Part shown: piece by piece, positions 42,892-54,208 of the stretch
Numbering within the stretch: position 1 is the stretch's first letter
Layout: every line of letters begins with the position of its first letter
Origin: Desulfotignum sp.
GTDB taxonomy: Bacteria > Desulfobacterota > Desulfobacteria > Desulfobacterales > Desulfobacteraceae
Length of the DNA: 64,000 nucleotides
Reading direction: 5' to 3'
NCBI GenBank assembly: GCA_011389555.1
Contig: JAABUD010000265.1
Coordinates: 1-64,000, forward strand
Position numbers and translations under genes: made by a program
Notes under the pieces: generated by a model
Told to the model about the DNA's origin: nothing
Databases searched by the model: none
What the model saw: the letters and a program-made list of their open reading frames with translations, nothing else

Positions 42892-44151
42892 TCAGGCCTG
42901 TTTTTTGGGCTGTTCATACAAAAGAATCGGCGGCTCGTTTTTCAACACCACTTCTTCACCGACCACGCATTCTTTCACATCTTCCTTGGACGGGAGTTCA
43001 TACATGATGTCGAGCATGGTTTTTTCCATGATGGCCCGCAATCCTCTGGCACCCGATTTTCTGTTCACCGCTTCTTTGGCCATGGCTTCCAGTGCCTCAT
43101 CCGTGAACTGAAGATCCACCCCTTCAATTCTGAACAGTTCCTGGTACTGTTTGACCAGCGCATTTTTGGGTTCTGTCAGAATCTTGACCAGAGACGCTTG
43201 CGAGAGTTCTCCAATGGTGGTGATAACGGGCAGCCGTCCCAGAAATTCCGGGATCAATCCGAACTTGATCAGATCTTCGGGTTTGAGCTGCTCCAGCAGC
43301 GTCCCGACATTGACCTGTTTTCTGTCAGCGATATTGGCACCGAATCCCATGGTTTTCTGTGAAATACGGCGTTCAATGATTTTTTCCAGCCCGGTAAACG
43401 TACCCCCGCAGATAAACAGAATATTGGAGGTATCCACCTTGACATAATCCTGCTGAGGATGTTTTCTGCCGCCTTTGGGAGGGATGCTGGCCACCGTGCC
43501 TTCGATGATTTTCAACAAAGCCTGCTGGACCCCTTCTCCGGAAACATCCCGGGTAATGGAGGGGTTGTCTCCCCGCTGGGAAATCTTGTCTATCTCGTCA
43601 ATATAAATGATGCCTTTCTGGGCGCGTTCAATATCATAGTCCGCATTCTGAACCAGAGATAAAACGATATTTTCCACGTCTTCCCCCACATAACCGGCTT
43701 CGGTCAAGGCGGTGGCATCGGCAATGGCAAGGGGCACATCCAGAAATCTGGCAAGGGTCTGGGCCAGAAGCGTTTTACCGCACCCGGTCGGACCGATCAG
43801 CATTATATTGCTTTTCTGAATTTCCACATCATCGGCCGATTTTTCCATTCGGGATGTCAGACGTTTATAATGATTGTACACCGCCACGGAAAGTACTTTT
43901 TTGGCCCCATCCTGCTCAATGACATAAGAATCGAGCATTGCCTTGATCTGCCGGGGAACATAAAACTCTCTGGCACTTTCAATTTCAGCCGCTTTTTCCT
44001 TTTCTTCATCCTCGATGATCTCACCACAAAGCTTGATGCACTCATTGCAGATATAGACACTGGGACCGGCTATCAGTTTCTGGACTTCTTTCTGATTTTT
44101 CCCGCAGAAAGAACAGAAAAATTGATCATTGGTGTCATCTTTTTTGGCCAT
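42892..44151 (-). CDS. clpX: ATP-dependent Clp protease ATP-binding subunit ClpX
   Basis: N-terminal Cys4 zinc finger, [17 protein letters not shown]. Confidence 0.98.
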   Translation of the reverse strand: MAKKDDTNDQFFCSFCGKNQKEVQKLIAGPSVYICNECIKLCGEIIEDEEKEKAAEIESAREFYVPRQIKAMLDSYVIEQDGAKKVLSVAVYNHYKRLTSRMEKSADDVEIQKSNIMLIGPTGCGKTLLAQTLARFLDVPLAIADATALTEAGYVGEDVENIVLSLVQNADYDIERAQKGIIYIDEIDKISQRGDNPSITRDVSGEGVQQALLKIIEGTVASIPPKGGRKHPQQDYVKVDTSNILFICGGTFTGLEKIIERRISQKTMGFGANIADRKQVNVGTLLEQLKPEDLIKFGLIPEFLGRLPVITTIGELSQASLVKILTEPKNALVKQYQELFRIEGVDLQFTDEALEAMAKEAVNRKSGARGLRAIMEKTMLDIMYELPSKEDVKECVVGEEVVLKNEPPILLYEQPKKQA

Positions 44152-44178
44152 GTTTATAGGACTCCTTTGAAGCCGAAA

Positions 44179-44781
44179 TCAGGCTTCCTCTTCCAATTGG
44201 CTTCTGTCGGCAACCACCCGGTCAACAATACCATAGGTTTTTGCCTCATCCCCGGACATGAAAAAATCGCGATCCGTGTCCTTGGCAATTTTTTCGATTT
44301 CCTGGCCGGTGTGATGTGCCAGAATCTCGTTTAACGTATCTTTCATACGAAGAATTTCCGTGGCCTGAATTTTGATATCCGCTGCCTGGCCCTGGGCACC
44401 CCCTAAAGGCTGATGGATCATGACCCGGGCGTTGGGCAGAGCGAACCGTTTGTTCTTTGCACCCGCGGCCAGAAGCAATGCCCCCATGCTGGCGGCCTGC
44501 CCGATACAAACCGTTGCCACATCCGGCTTGATGTACTGCATGGTATCATACACGGCCAGGCCGGCAGTGACCACGCCACCCGGAGAGTTGATATAAAAAC
44601 TGATATCCTTTTCCGGATCTTCCGATTCCAGAAAAAGCAACTGGGCCACAATGAGGTTGGCAATTTCACTGTCAATGGCAGAGCCCAAAAATATGATCCG
44701 GTCCTTTAACAGACGCGAATAAATATCATAGGCCCGCTCGCCTCGATTGCTTTGTTCAACCACCATTGGAACTAATGGCAC
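44179..44781 (-). CDS. clpP: ATP-dependent Clp protease proteolytic subunit
   Basis: [40 protein letters not shown]. Confidence 0.98.
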   Translation of the reverse strand: MPLVPMVVEQSNRGERAYDIYSRLLKDRIIFLGSAIDSEIANLIVAQLLFLESEDPEKDISFYINSPGGVVTAGLAVYDTMQYIKPDVATVCIGQAASMGALLLAAGAKNKRFALPNARVMIHQPLGGAQGQAADIKIQATEILRMKDTLNEILAHHTGQEIEKIAKDTDRDFFMSGDEAKTYGIVDRVVADRSQLEEEA

Positions 44782-44871
44782 AATAAAACTCCTTGTTTAA
44801 CTGTCATTGATAAACCCACCCCCTTGAAAAAAGGGTGGAAATATGTCTTTTGTATCGGTTTCAGACTGCGG

Positions 44872-46212
44872 CTATGCCGGGGTTTCGTCCGATTCCGTTG
44901 TTTTTTGTACCTCAGGTTCCGGATCTTTTTCCGTGACCTGACTGTTTTCAATGATAAGATCGATGGCTTTTTTTTCAAGCTGGGTATGTTTGTAATACTC
45001 CATTTGTCGGGGATCTGTTTTGAAAAAATTCTTTATGGCATCCACCGTGGCATTCATGCCTCTGGCCATTTCTTCCAGGCTTTTGTCCATCTCTTCTTCG
45101 GTGAGATCCAGTTTTTCCTGGGTAATGATTTTATTCAGAATCAAATGGCGACGGGCCTGCTTTTCAGCCACATCCCGATACTGTTCAGACAGCTTCTCGC
45201 GGCTCAGTCCATGTTCTTCCAGAGTGGTATTGTTGGCTGCATAGGCCTGCTCCGTCTCCTGGACAATCCCGTTGAGCTCTCCTTCGATCATGGCCTCGGG
45301 CACCTCGAACTCATATTTGTTCAGCAGATGCTGAAAGACCTGCTCACTGAGCTCATGCGTCACGCGCTGTTGAATGCCTTTTTCCAGATTTTCCCGGATC
45401 GAATCTTTGACCTGATCCAGTGTTTCAAAGCTGCCCAGACCCTTGACCAGATCATCGTTTATTTCAGGCAGGACCTCCTCCTGAATCTCCTTGAGGGTCA
45501 CTTGGTATAAAATGGTTCTGCCCTTGAGGTTCTCGTCCGGATGATCGTCGGGATAGGCGACTTCCACCTCGATGTCCTGAACCGGCACACACCCGGTCAA
45601 TTTTTCGGAAAACGCTTCAGGCAAAGTGTCCTGCCCTATCTGGTAAAGAAAGTTTTCAATTTTGGGTGTATACTCATATGGCTCATTGTTCAGAAATCCC
45701 TGATAATCGATCAGGACAAAATCGGTATCCGTGACAGCCCGGCTTTCCGCCACTGTCTGTTTTTTTGCCATGGTTTTCTGAATCATGCCAATCTGAGCTT
45801 CGATTTCAGCATCCGAAACCGTATAGCGGTTTTTTTCAAGTGCCAGGTCCTTGTACTCGATCTCAGGGAGGTCCGGTTTCACTTCGACAGTGATATCAAA
45901 CACATAGTCTGCATCCGGATTCAATTCCGGCGGATCCAGACGGGGGTCGCCCACAATGTCCAGATTGTGTTCCTGGATGGCTTCAACAAAGGAATCCTGA
46001 ATCAAACGGGGAGCAACATCGGCATGAACATCTTTGGAAAAACGGTTTTCCAGGACTTTTCTGGGAATTTTTCCTTTTCTGAATCCTTTGATATCCGCCT
46101 TTTGTTTCAATTCTCTGTATGCCTTGTCAAGCTCTTTTGCCACTTTTTCCTTGGGGATCTCGAAATAGAGTACCCTTTTGACAGCGCTCGTGTCTTCGAT
46201 TTTTACCTGCAT
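44872..46212 (-). CDS. tig: Trigger factor
   Basis: IPKEKVAKELDKAYRELKQKADIKGFRKGKIPRKVLE; next to clpP. Confidence 0.96.
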   Translation of the reverse strand: MQVKIEDTSAVKRVLYFEIPKEKVAKELDKAYRELKQKADIKGFRKGKIPRKVLENRFSKDVHADVAPRLIQDSFVEAIQEHNLDIVGDPRLDPPELNPDADYVFDITVEVKPDLPEIEYKDLALEKNRYTVSDAEIEAQIGMIQKTMAKKQTVAESRAVTDTDFVLIDYQGFLNNEPYEYTPKIENFLYQIGQDTLPEAFSEKLTGCVPVQDIEVEVAYPDDHPDENLKGRTILYQVTLKEIQEEVLPEINDDLVKGLGSFETLDQVKDSIRENLEKGIQQRVTHELSEQVFQHLLNKYEFEVPEAMIEGELNGIVQETEQAYAANNTTLEEHGLSREKLSEQYRDVAEKQARRHLILNKIITQEKLDLTEEEMDKSLEEMARGMNATVDAIKNFFKTDPRQMEYYKHTQLEKKAIDLIIENSQVTEKDPEPEVQKTTESDETPA

Positions 46213-46393
46213 TTTTTTGTCCTGTTACATTCCATTAATTGTAAACCATCAATACCCGGGGCCAAATACCAACCATTTGCATAAAAGGGTCTGATGCATA
46301 TCCGATCACATCCCCTGTTTTATTCAAACAATAAAGTTAATTAAAATAACGCGTATACCGACCGGTGTCAAGAAAATTGCCCAAAAAAACAAC

Positions 46394-46422
46394 TTGCACC
46401 AAAGAAGTGAAAATGATATATG
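46394..46422 (+). promoter_or_regulatory. Putative promoter of tRNA-Pro
   Basis: TTGCAC-N17-TATATG. Confidence 0.5.
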
Positions 46423-46443
46423 TTCTGGTTATGTCTGACAAAT

Positions 46444-46520
46444 CGGGGCGTAGCGCAGTCTGGTAGCGCGCCTGCTTTGGGAGCAGGATGTCGGGAGTTC
46501 AAATCTCTCCGCCCCGACCA
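46444..46520 (+). tRNA. tRNA-Pro (TGG)
   Basis: CGGGGCG...CCTGC-TTTGGGA-GCAGG...GTTCAAATC...CGCCCCG-A-CCA. Confidence 0.95.
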
Positions 46521-46589
46521 GACATTTTCGACAATTGAATCGTATTCTCATTCCCTTTGACCGCCCTGTTCAAAAATTTCACATACATC

Positions 46590-46618
46590 TTGAAAAAACA
46601 TGACAAACCTTATATAAA
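46590..46618 (+). promoter_or_regulatory. Putative promoter of the SRP RNA
   Basis: TTGAAA-N17-TATAAA. Confidence 0.45.
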
Positions 46619-46636
46619 CATAAATTCCGGTCGGCA

Positions 46637-46753
46637 GACCGGATACGGATCGATTCTGATCGGTCGCCTTGTAACAGAAGGACATGAACCTCGTCAGGTC
46701 CGGAAGGAAGCAGCGATAAGTGAACTCTTCTGTGTCAAGGATCGATCCCGGTC
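46637..46753 (+). ncRNA. ffs: Small bacterial SRP RNA (4.5S type)
   Basis: Apical motif TGAACCTCGTCAGGTCCGGAAGGAAGCAGC; closing stem GGATCGAT/ATCGATCC. Ends approximate. Confidence 0.9.
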
Positions 46754-46892
46754 ATGCAATTTCTTCGCATCCCCTGCCGGCCGGTTTATTTTTTCCCGCC
46801 GCTTTTTGTGTCTTGACATGCAATCAAACAGACTTACTTTTCAGCCATAATTTTAAAAAGTAATATCATTTGCCGATGAATTTAAGAAAATT

Positions 46893-47513
46893 TTGGATCA
46901 GGAGAAAAAATTGGTACTGAAAGAAAAGGCCAGGGCAGAAAACAACGGGAAAAATCCTTCTTCCCGGAAGGATATGGAATCGGCGGAAGAAAAAAAAGAC
47001 ACCGACGGTCTCGATTCCCCTGCCCAGGAAAAAGACATCGCTTCTCTGGAAGCATCACTTGAAGCTGAAAAGGATCGATTCATCCGACTTTCTGCAGAAT
47101 TCGACAACTATCGAAAAAGAAAGCAAAGAGAAATTGACGAATTCAAAAAATTCGCCAATGAAACGGTTTTCAAACAGTTTCTGCCGGTTGTGGACAATCT
47201 GGAGCGGGCCATGGTCTCTGGTGAAAACAACCAGGATCTCAAAAGCCTGATGGAAGGGGTGAAACTGACCCACAAAGAGATTCTGAAAGTGTTTCAGAAT
47301 TTCAATGTCCAGCAGGTACAGGCAGAAAACCAGCTGTTCGATCCGAATTTCCACCAGGCGGTCACCCAGAAGGAAACCGATGATGTCCCTGAAAACACGG
47401 TAACCGATGTGCTCCAGACGGGATACCTTCTTCATGACCGATTGATCCGGCCCGCCATGGTTGTCGTTTCAAAATCAACAGGCAATGATACAAACAAACC
47501 CGAAGAAAAATAA
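46893..47513 (+). CDS. grpE: Nucleotide exchange factor GrpE
   Basis: RLSAEFDNYRKRKQREIDEFKKFANE..LPVVDNLERA; upstream of dnaK; start approximate. Confidence 0.94.
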   Translation: MDQEKKLVLKEKARAENNGKNPSSRKDMESAEEKKDTDGLDSPAQEKDIASLEASLEAEKDRFIRLSAEFDNYRKRKQREIDEFKKFANETVFKQFLPVVDNLERAMVSGENNQDLKSLMEGVKLTHKEILKVFQNFNVQQVQAENQLFDPNFHQAVTQKETDDVPENTVTDVLQTGYLLHDRLIRPAMVVVSKSTGNDTNKPEEK

Positions 47514-47534
47514 AGATATATTGGAGGAAATGTT

Positions 47535-49448
47535 ATGGGAAAAATAATTGGAATAGACCTGGGAACCACCAACTCCTGCGTCGCTATCATGGAAACCGGC
47601 GGAGAAGCGAAAATCATCACCAATGCGGAAGGCGGCCGGACCACGCCCTCCATTGTCGCCATCACTGAAGGCTCGGAAAGGATTGTGGGTCAGACCGCGA
47701 AACGGCAGGCCATCACCAATCCTGAAAACACCGTATTCGGCGTCAAGCGCCTGATCGGCAGGAAATACGATTCAAAAGAGATTCAAAGCGACATCCCCAA
47801 TCTGCCGTATAAAATTGAAGCAGCTTCCAACGGGGACACCCGGATCAACTTGAGGGGCAAGCAGTACAGCCCGGCAGAAATTTCTTCATTCATCCTGGCC
47901 AATATCAAAAAAACGGCTGAGGATTATCTGGGTGAAGAGGTCAAAGAAGCGGTTATCACGGTACCGGCTTACTTTAATGACAGTCAGCGCCAGGCCACCA
48001 AAGATGCCGGAAAAATCGCGGGTCTGGAAGTCAAACGGATCATCAACGAACCCACGGCAGCGTCTCTGGCTTACGGGCTGGACAAAAAAGGAGAAGAAAA
48101 GATCGCGGTCTTCGACCTGGGCGGCGGTACCTTTGATGTATCCATCCTTGAAATCGGTGACGGGGTGTTTGAGGTAAAAGCCACATCCGGAGATACCCAC
48201 CTGGGTGGCGAGGATTTCGACCTGAGAATCATCGACTACATTGCCAGTGAATTCAAAAAGGATCAGGGCATCGATGTCCGCAACGACAAAATGGCACTTC
48301 AGCGGCTCAAGGAAGCCGCGGAAAAAGCCAAAATGGAACTTTCCAGCGCCACGGAAACTACGATCAATCTGCCGTTTATCACGGCGGATGCGTCCGGTCC
48401 CAAACACCTGGATGTCAGACTGACCCGGGCCAAACTGGAATCTCTGGTCGCGGATCTGCTGGACAATCTGGAAGGCCCCTGCAAAAAAGCATTGAAAGAG
48501 GCCGGTCTGGGATCCGGCAGCGTGGACGAGGTGGTTCTGGTGGGCGGCATGACCCGTATGCCCGCCGTTCAGGAGCGGGTGGAAAAAATATTCGGCAAAA
48601 AACCCCACAAAGGGGTGAACCCGGATGAAGTCGTGGCCATGGGCGCGGCGGTCCAGGCCGGTGTGCTCCAGGGGGATGTCAACGATGTGCTGCTGCTGGA
48701 TGTGACCCCTCTTTCCCTGGGGATTGAAACCCTGGGCGGTGTCATGACCAAACTCATTGAAAAAAACACCACCATTCCCACCAAGAAAAGCCAGGTGTTC
48801 TCCACGGCTGCGGACAATCAGCCGGCCGTGTCCATCCATGTGCTCCAGGGTGAACGGGAAATGGCAGGGGGCAACAAAACCCTGGGCCGGTTCGAATTGA
48901 CCGATATCCCGCCGGCGCCGCGCGGGGTTCCTCAGATTGAGGTCTCCTTTGATATCGATGCCAACGGGATTGTCCAGGTGTCTGCCAAAGACAAAGCCAC
49001 GGGCAAGGAACAGTCCATCCGCATCACTGCCGCATCCGGCCTGTCGGACGATGAGATCGAAAAGATGGTCAAAGATGCGGAAATGCATGCCGAAGACGAC
49101 AAAAAGAAACGGGAACTGGTCGATACCCGAAACCAGGCGGAAGCCCTGGTGGACCAGACGGAAAAAACGTTGAAGGAACACGGTTCCAAAGTGGACGAAG
49201 ATACCAGAAAGAACATCGAAGCTTCTGTGGAAACGTTGAAGCAGGCCAAAGATTCCGACAATGTCGACGACATCAAGCAGAAAATCGAAGCCCTGTCTCA
49301 AGCATCTCACAAGCTGGCTGAGGTGATGTACCAGCAGGCCGCTTCCCAGGAAGGGGATGCCGGCGGCAGCACCGGCGGCGGCGCAGATGCGCAGACAGAT
49401 GACGATGTGGTGGATGCAGACTTTGAAGAGGTGGAAAAAGACAAATAA
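47535..49448 (+). CDS. dnaK: Chaperone DnaK
   Basis: [38 protein letters not shown] and full Hsp70 sequence. Confidence 0.99.
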   Translation: MGKIIGIDLGTTNSCVAIMETGGEAKIITNAEGGRTTPSIVAITEGSERIVGQTAKRQAITNPENTVFGVKRLIGRKYDSKEIQSDIPNLPYKIEAASNGDTRINLRGKQYSPAEISSFILANIKKTAEDYLGEEVKEAVITVPAYFNDSQRQATKDAGKIAGLEVKRIINEPTAASLAYGLDKKGEEKIAVFDLGGGTFDVSILEIGDGVFEVKATSGDTHLGGEDFDLRIIDYIASEFKKDQGIDVRNDKMALQRLKEAAEKAKMELSSATETTINLPFITADASGPKHLDVRLTRAKLESLVADLLDNLEGPCKKALKEAGLGSGSVDEVVLVGGMTRMPAVQERVEKIFGKKPHKGVNPDEVVAMGAAVQAGVLQGDVNDVLLLDVTPLSLGIETLGGVMTKLIEKNTTIPTKKSQVFSTAADNQPAVSIHVLQGEREMAGGNKTLGRFELTDIPPAPRGVPQIEVSFDIDANGIVQVSAKDKATGKEQSIRITAASGLSDDEIEKMVKDAEMHAEDDKKKRELVDTRNQAEALVDQTEKTLKEHGSKVDEDTRKNIEASVETLKQAKDSDNVDDIKQKIEALSQASHKLAEVMYQQAASQEGDAGGSTGGGADAQTDDDVVDADFEEVEKDK

Positions 49449-49479
49449 CACCCTTTTTTACACCCATTGGGTTGAACAT

Positions 49480-49520
49480 AATCCTGCCGTGGTCTATATT
49501 GATCCGGCAGGATTTTTTTT
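49480..49520 (+). terminator. Rho-independent terminator after dnaK
   Basis: AATCCTGCCG...CCGGCAGGATTTTTTTT. Confidence 0.82.
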
Positions 49521-49556
49521 ACCCCCAACCCACGGACAAAAGGTAACATACGGGTT

Positions 49557-51143
49557 ATGCGAATTACAGACATACTGGCCCGGAACAACCGGCTTTACAG
49601 GGACAAAACCGCACTGGTGGAACGGATCCCCGCCCGATCCGCCCGAAAAGAACTCACCTGGCATCAGTTTTATACCCTGTCCTGCCGGCTGGCCAACGGG
49701 CTTCAAGCGCACGGCATTAATAAATCGGATACTGTCGTACAACTGATGACCAACAGCCTGGAGTGGCTGCCCGTCTATTTCGGTATTCTTTTTACCGGTG
49801 CCTGGGCCGTGCCCCTGAATTTCCGATTTGAATCCGACAAAATCCTGATGTGCGCCAGAACCGCAGAACCCAGGGCTTTTATTTTCGGGCCGGAATTCAT
49901 TGAGCGCATTGACGGCATCCGCCGGCAACTGGCCGGCATTCCTCTCTGGATTTTCACGGGACCGCCGGAAACCTGCCCGGACTGGGCCGTGTCGTTAGAT
50001 ACATTCATCGCCGGTCAAAATGGGGACCATCCACCGGACATCGATGCCGGTCCGGATGATGATGCGGCCCTGTATTTTACCTCCGGCACCACGGGCGCCC
50101 CCAAAGCCGTGCTGATCACCCACCGGAATCTGACCCATGCCTGCGAGGTGGAAAACCGGCATCACGGTCAAACCCATGATGATGTGTTTCTGTGCATCCC
50201 CCCCCTGTACCACACCGGTGCCAAAATGCACTGGATGGGCAGCTTTCTGATGGGGGGAAAATGTATTCTGCTCAATGGTGTCAAACCGGAATGGATCCTG
50301 GAAGCCGTGTCCGAGGAACAGTGCACCATTGCCTGGCTTTTGGTCCCCTGGGCCCATGACATTCTCATTGCCGTTGAAAACGGCACCATCGATCTGTCAC
50401 AATATCATCTGAATCAATGGCGGCTCATGCATTCCGGGGCACAACCCGTCCCACCCAGCCTTGTCGAACGCTGGAAAAAAATTTTTCCGTTTCAGGCATA
50501 TGACACCAACTATGGGCTGACGGAATCCACGGGTCCCGGGTGCATTCACTTGGGACTTGAAAACAGCCACCATGTCGGTCCCATCGGCAAGGCCGGATAC
50601 GGGTGGGAAGCCAGAATCGTGGACAAACAGGGCAACCATCTGTTTGCCAATGAAACCGGTGAACTCATTGTTCAGGGTCCCGGCGTCATGCGGGCCTACT
50701 ACAAAAACGAGGCTGCCACGAAAGAAACCGTCAGAGATGGATGGCTGTACACCGGGGATATTGCCAGATATGACAAAGACGGATTCATCTGGCTGGTGGA
50801 CCGGAGAAAAGATGTGATCATATACGGGGGGGAAAACATTTTTCCCAATGAAATCGAAAATTTTTTTCTCTCCCATGAAAAAATCAAGGACATTGCCGTG
50901 ATCGGGGTGCCGGATGAACGGCTGGGGGAAATTCCCGCCGGAATCATCAGTGTCAGGCCCAACTGCATGATCTGCGAGCAGGATATCCTGGATTTTCAGC
51001 AGGCTTTGCCCCGGTACAAACGGCTGAAAAAAATATTTTTCGGGGATGTTCCGAGAAATCCCACCGGCAAGATTGAAAAACCCAAGCTTCGGCGCCTGTA
51101 TGCGGAAGACAAACGAAAAGACGTGCAGAAACTGATGCATTGA
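49557..51143 (+). CDS. Class I adenylate-forming enzyme, acyl-CoA synthetase-like
   Basis: YFTSGTTGAPKAVLITHRNL, GWLYTGDIARYDKDGFIWLVDRRKDVIIYGGENIFP. Confidence 0.9.
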   Translation: MRITDILARNNRLYRDKTALVERIPARSARKELTWHQFYTLSCRLANGLQAHGINKSDTVVQLMTNSLEWLPVYFGILFTGAWAVPLNFRFESDKILMCARTAEPRAFIFGPEFIERIDGIRRQLAGIPLWIFTGPPETCPDWAVSLDTFIAGQNGDHPPDIDAGPDDDAALYFTSGTTGAPKAVLITHRNLTHACEVENRHHGQTHDDVFLCIPPLYHTGAKMHWMGSFLMGGKCILLNGVKPEWILEAVSEEQCTIAWLLVPWAHDILIAVENGTIDLSQYHLNQWRLMHSGAQPVPPSLVERWKKIFPFQAYDTNYGLTESTGPGCIHLGLENSHHVGPIGKAGYGWEARIVDKQGNHLFANETGELIVQGPGVMRAYYKNEAATKETVRDGWLYTGDIARYDKDGFIWLVDRRKDVIIYGGENIFPNEIENFFLSHEKIKDIAVIGVPDERLGEIPAGIISVRPNCMICEQDILDFQQALPRYKRLKKIFFGDVPRNPTGKIEKPKLRRLYAEDKRKDVQKLMH

Positions 51144-51811
51144 AAAAAAGGAAACCGATTGTGACATTCATCAAAACTTTTTTCATTGTTCTGTTGTGTC
51201 ATGGCTGTATCCATGCGGCAGCGGCTTCAGACACCCTTTCTTTGGAACAGACCATTCTGGACGGACTTGAGAGTCAGTATGCCGGCCGCAGTTTTTCCGC
51301 GACGTTCACACAGACATCGACCCTGTCCGCCCTGGACATCAGCGAAACCGCTTCGGGCCGGGCCTGGTTCAGTCATCCCGGAAAAATGAAATGGCAGTAC
51401 CTGGAACCCGAACGCCATGACATCATCACCAACGCAGAGACCCTGTGGATTTTCAGGCCGGAGGAAAACCAGGTCATGATCGGTGATGCCGCCCCGTTTT
51501 TTGCGTCCGGTGCCGGCGGTGCGTTTTTATCCGATATCTCACAACTCAAAGAAAACTTCAGTGTATCGGTCACTGAAACCACGCAAGCGTGGGTGAAACT
51601 GCAGCTGGACGCGCCGCCCGACAATCCGGATATCCGATCGATCCAGATTCGGGTCACCCGGAAAGATTTTCAGATTCAGGAGGTGACCACCGTGAATATG
51701 GCCGGAGATATCACCCGGTTTGATCTGAGCGACATCCGGTTTCAGGAAATGCCCGACGAGTGGTTCGAATTTGACATTCCGCCAAAAACCAGCATCATTG
51801 ACATGAATTGA
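51140..51811 (+). CDS. LolA-like outer-membrane lipoprotein carrier protein
   Basis: Signal peptide; FSATFTQTSTLSALDISETASGRAWFSHPGKMKWQYLEPE. Confidence 0.85.
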   Translation: MKKRKPIVTFIKTFFIVLLCHGCIHAAAASDTLSLEQTILDGLESQYAGRSFSATFTQTSTLSALDISETASGRAWFSHPGKMKWQYLEPERHDIITNAETLWIFRPEENQVMIGDAAPFFASGAGGAFLSDISQLKENFSVSVTETTQAWVKLQLDAPPDNPDIRSIQIRVTRKDFQIQEVTTVNMAGDITRFDLSDIRFQEMPDEWFEFDIPPKTSIIDMN

Positions 51812-51827
51812 CCCGCAAGCGTAAAGG

Positions 51828-52730
51828 ATGACCCCCATGAAACAACGGATCCGGGACCTGGCCGGCAAAAAAAATGCCATCCTCCTGGCCCACAACTACC
51901 AACCCCCGGAAATCCAGGATATCGCGGATCTGTGCGGCGACTCCCTGGAACTGAGTATTCAGGCCGCAAAAACCACTGCGGATATCATCGTTTTCTGCGG
52001 TGTCCATTTCATGGCCGAGACGGCCGCCATTCTCTGCCCGGACAAAACCGTTCTTCTGCCCGATCCGGAAGCCGGGTGCCCCATGGCGGACATGGTGGAA
52101 CCGGTTGCATTGACCGCCAGAAAAAACGCCCTGGGAAACATTCCCGTGGTGACATATGTGAACTCTTCGGCCGCGGTCAAGGCCGTATCGGATATCTGCT
52201 GTACCTCGGCCAATGTGATCGATGTGATCAATGCCCTGGACGCCGATCAGGTGCTCATGACTCCGGACAGAAACCTGGCCCGATACGCGGCCGGCCACAC
52301 AGACAAAACCATCCATTTGTGGGACGGGTACTGCCCGTTTCACAACAACCTGACCCGGGAAGATGTGGCAGACGCAAGGCAAAAGCACCCGGGTGCCCTG
52401 TTCATGGCCCACCCGGAATGTCCACCGGATGTACTGGCCGTAGCGGATACCATTCAATCCACATCCGGTATGATCCGGTACGCAAAAAACAGCCCGCACC
52501 GCGAGTTCATCATCGGCACGGAAGTCGGCCTGCTGCATCCGATCTCGAAAGCCAATCCGGACAAGCAGTTTTTTCCGGCTTCATCAAAAATGCTGTGCAA
52601 CGATATGAAGAAAATCACCCTGGAAAAGATCCGGCACAGCCTGGAGACGCTGACAGGGAAGGTCACGGTGCCGGAACATATCCGAAAAAATGCCCTGGGG
52701 TCGGTACAGAAGATGATCGATCGGGTCTGA
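51828..52730 (+). CDS. nadA: Quinolinate synthase
   Basis: ILLAHNYQPPEIQDIADLCGDSLELS, CTSANV, HPECPPDV. Confidence 0.96.
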   Translation: MTPMKQRIRDLAGKKNAILLAHNYQPPEIQDIADLCGDSLELSIQAAKTTADIIVFCGVHFMAETAAILCPDKTVLLPDPEAGCPMADMVEPVALTARKNALGNIPVVTYVNSSAAVKAVSDICCTSANVIDVINALDADQVLMTPDRNLARYAAGHTDKTIHLWDGYCPFHNNLTREDVADARQKHPGALFMAHPECPPDVLAVADTIQSTSGMIRYAKNSPHREFIIGTEVGLLHPISKANPDKQFFPASSKMLCNDMKKITLEKIRHSLETLTGKVTVPEHIRKNALGSVQKMIDRV

Positions 52731-52734
52731 TGTC

Positions 52735-52768
52735 AAAAAGGCCGGGATCTTGTCATGCCGGCCTTTTT
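52735..52768 (+). terminator. Rho-independent terminator after nadA
   Basis: AAAAAGGCCGG...CCGGCCTTTTT. Confidence 0.82.
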
Positions 52769-52806
52769 GTTGATTCATGGGTGCAGCCAAACATCGACAG
52801 ACGCGA

Positions 52807-53550
52807 TCACAGGTTCTCGTAAACCTCATCCGGGATATCGGCATTGGTATAGAAATTCTGCACATCATCACAATCATCCAGCGCTTCCATGAACCGGATC
52901 ATCTGTTCCGCCTCCTTGCCGGTGACCGCTGTCATGTTCTGGGGAATCCGGGTGATTTCCGCCACCTCCCAGGCGATTTCCGCTTTGGCCACCGCGTCCT
53001 GTACGGCATCGAATTCCGAAGGTTCCGTGATCACCTCATACACATCCCCTTCATCTTTCATATCCTCTGCACCGGCATCTAAAGCGACTTCCATGAGGGT
53101 ATCCTCATCCACCCCTTCCTTGCTGACAGCGATCAGGCCTTTTTTATCGAACATCCAGCCCACACACCCGTCCGTGCCCACATTCCCGCCGGCCTTGGAA
53201 AACATGTATCTGACATCGGCAATGGTCCGGTTCCGGTTGTCGGTGAGGCATTCCACCATCACGGCCACACCCCCGGGGCCGTATCCTTCATAGATGATTT
53301 CCTCATAGCTCACCCCTTCCAGTTCCCCCGTGCCTTTTTTAATGGCCCGTTCAAAATTATCTTTGGGCATGTTCTGGGCTTTGGCTGCGGCAAGAGCCTG
53401 GCGCAACCGGGGGTTGGCCTCGGGATCTCCGCCGCCCATGCGGGCCGCCACCGTGATCTCTTTGATCAGTTTGGTGAAAATCTTCCCCCGTTTTTTATCG
53501 GCCGCCCCTTTCTTGTGTTTGATGGTCGACCATTTGCTGTGTCCTGACAT
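52807..53550 (-). CDS. YebC/PmpR family protein
   Basis: [32 protein letters not shown]. Confidence 0.96.
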   Translation of the reverse strand: MSGHSKWSTIKHKKGAADKKRGKIFTKLIKEITVAARMGGGDPEANPRLRQALAAAKAQNMPKDNFERAIKKGTGELEGVSYEEIIYEGYGPGGVAVMVECLTDNRNRTIADVRYMFSKAGGNVGTDGCVGWMFDKKGLIAVSKEGVDEDTLMEVALDAGAEDMKDEGDVYEVITEPSEFDAVQDAVAKAEIAWEVAEITRIPQNMTAVTGKEAEQMIRFMEALDDCDDVQNFYTNADIPDEVYENL

Positions 53551-53566
53551 GACTCCACTCCTTACA

Positions 53567-54208
53567 TTATGTTGATCGTTTTTGTTTTGCGATAATATAA
53601 ATTTCTTTGCTCTGTTTTCTGCAACTTTCCGGTTTGAAAACCCGGGATTCCTTGAACCGCTGTTTCACCTGTTTTTCAAACCGGGCAAAGTCATTGCCCT
53701 GAAAGATCTTGCACACAAAATGGCCGTTTGCCACCAGAAAACGATCCACCGTTTCCAGTGCCATGCGGCACAGTTCAAAGGAACGGAACGCATCCACATC
53801 TTTTCTGCCCGTGGTGGCCGGTGCCATGTCCGAGAGCACCACACGGCACCCGGACACCGGATCGAAAAATGCCTGATCCGTCATGTCAAGGATATCTTTT
53901 TGAATCACAGTGACATTTGCCGGCAGATCCATCGCTACCGATTGAATATCAATACCGAAAACATGCCCCTTGGGTCCTGTCTGCTTCGATGCATACAGCA
54001 GCCAGGATCCGGGGGCGCATCCCAGATCCAGAACCACATCCCCTTTTTGGATGATACGAAATTTTTGTTGAATCTCTTTGAGCTTGTACACGGACCGGGC
54101 CGGATAATTTTCCGCCCGGGCCCGGCGTGTCAGGTGATCCTCCCATTTTGAACCACCGGCAGCACCGGACCGGTTGACGGATTTTGCACCGCGTTTTCTA
54201 GCTGCCAA
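53567..54208 (-). CDS. rlmE: 23S rRNA (uridine-2'-O)-methyltransferase RlmE/FtsJ
   Basis: [42 protein letters not shown]. Confidence 0.93.
   Translation of the reverse strand: MAARKRGAKSVNRSGAAGGSKWEDHLTRRARAENYPARSVYKLKEIQQKFRIIQKGDVVLDLGCAPGSWLLYASKQTGPKGHVFGIDIQSVAMDLPANVTVIQKDILDMTDQAFFDPVSGCRVVLSDMAPATTGRKDVDAFRSFELCRMALETVDRFLVANGHFVCKIFQGNDFARFEKQVKQRFKESRVFKPESCRKQSKEIYIIAKQKRST

Noticed and set aside
46754-46892. CIRCE/HrcA operator upstream of grpE-dnaK
   Set aside because: No TTAGCACTC-N9-GAGTGCTAA element found
47886-49451. 521-aa antisense ORF opposite dnaK
   Set aside because: Long open frames opposite dnaK are a well-known codon-usage artefact; no recognisable domain and dnaK itself is unambiguous
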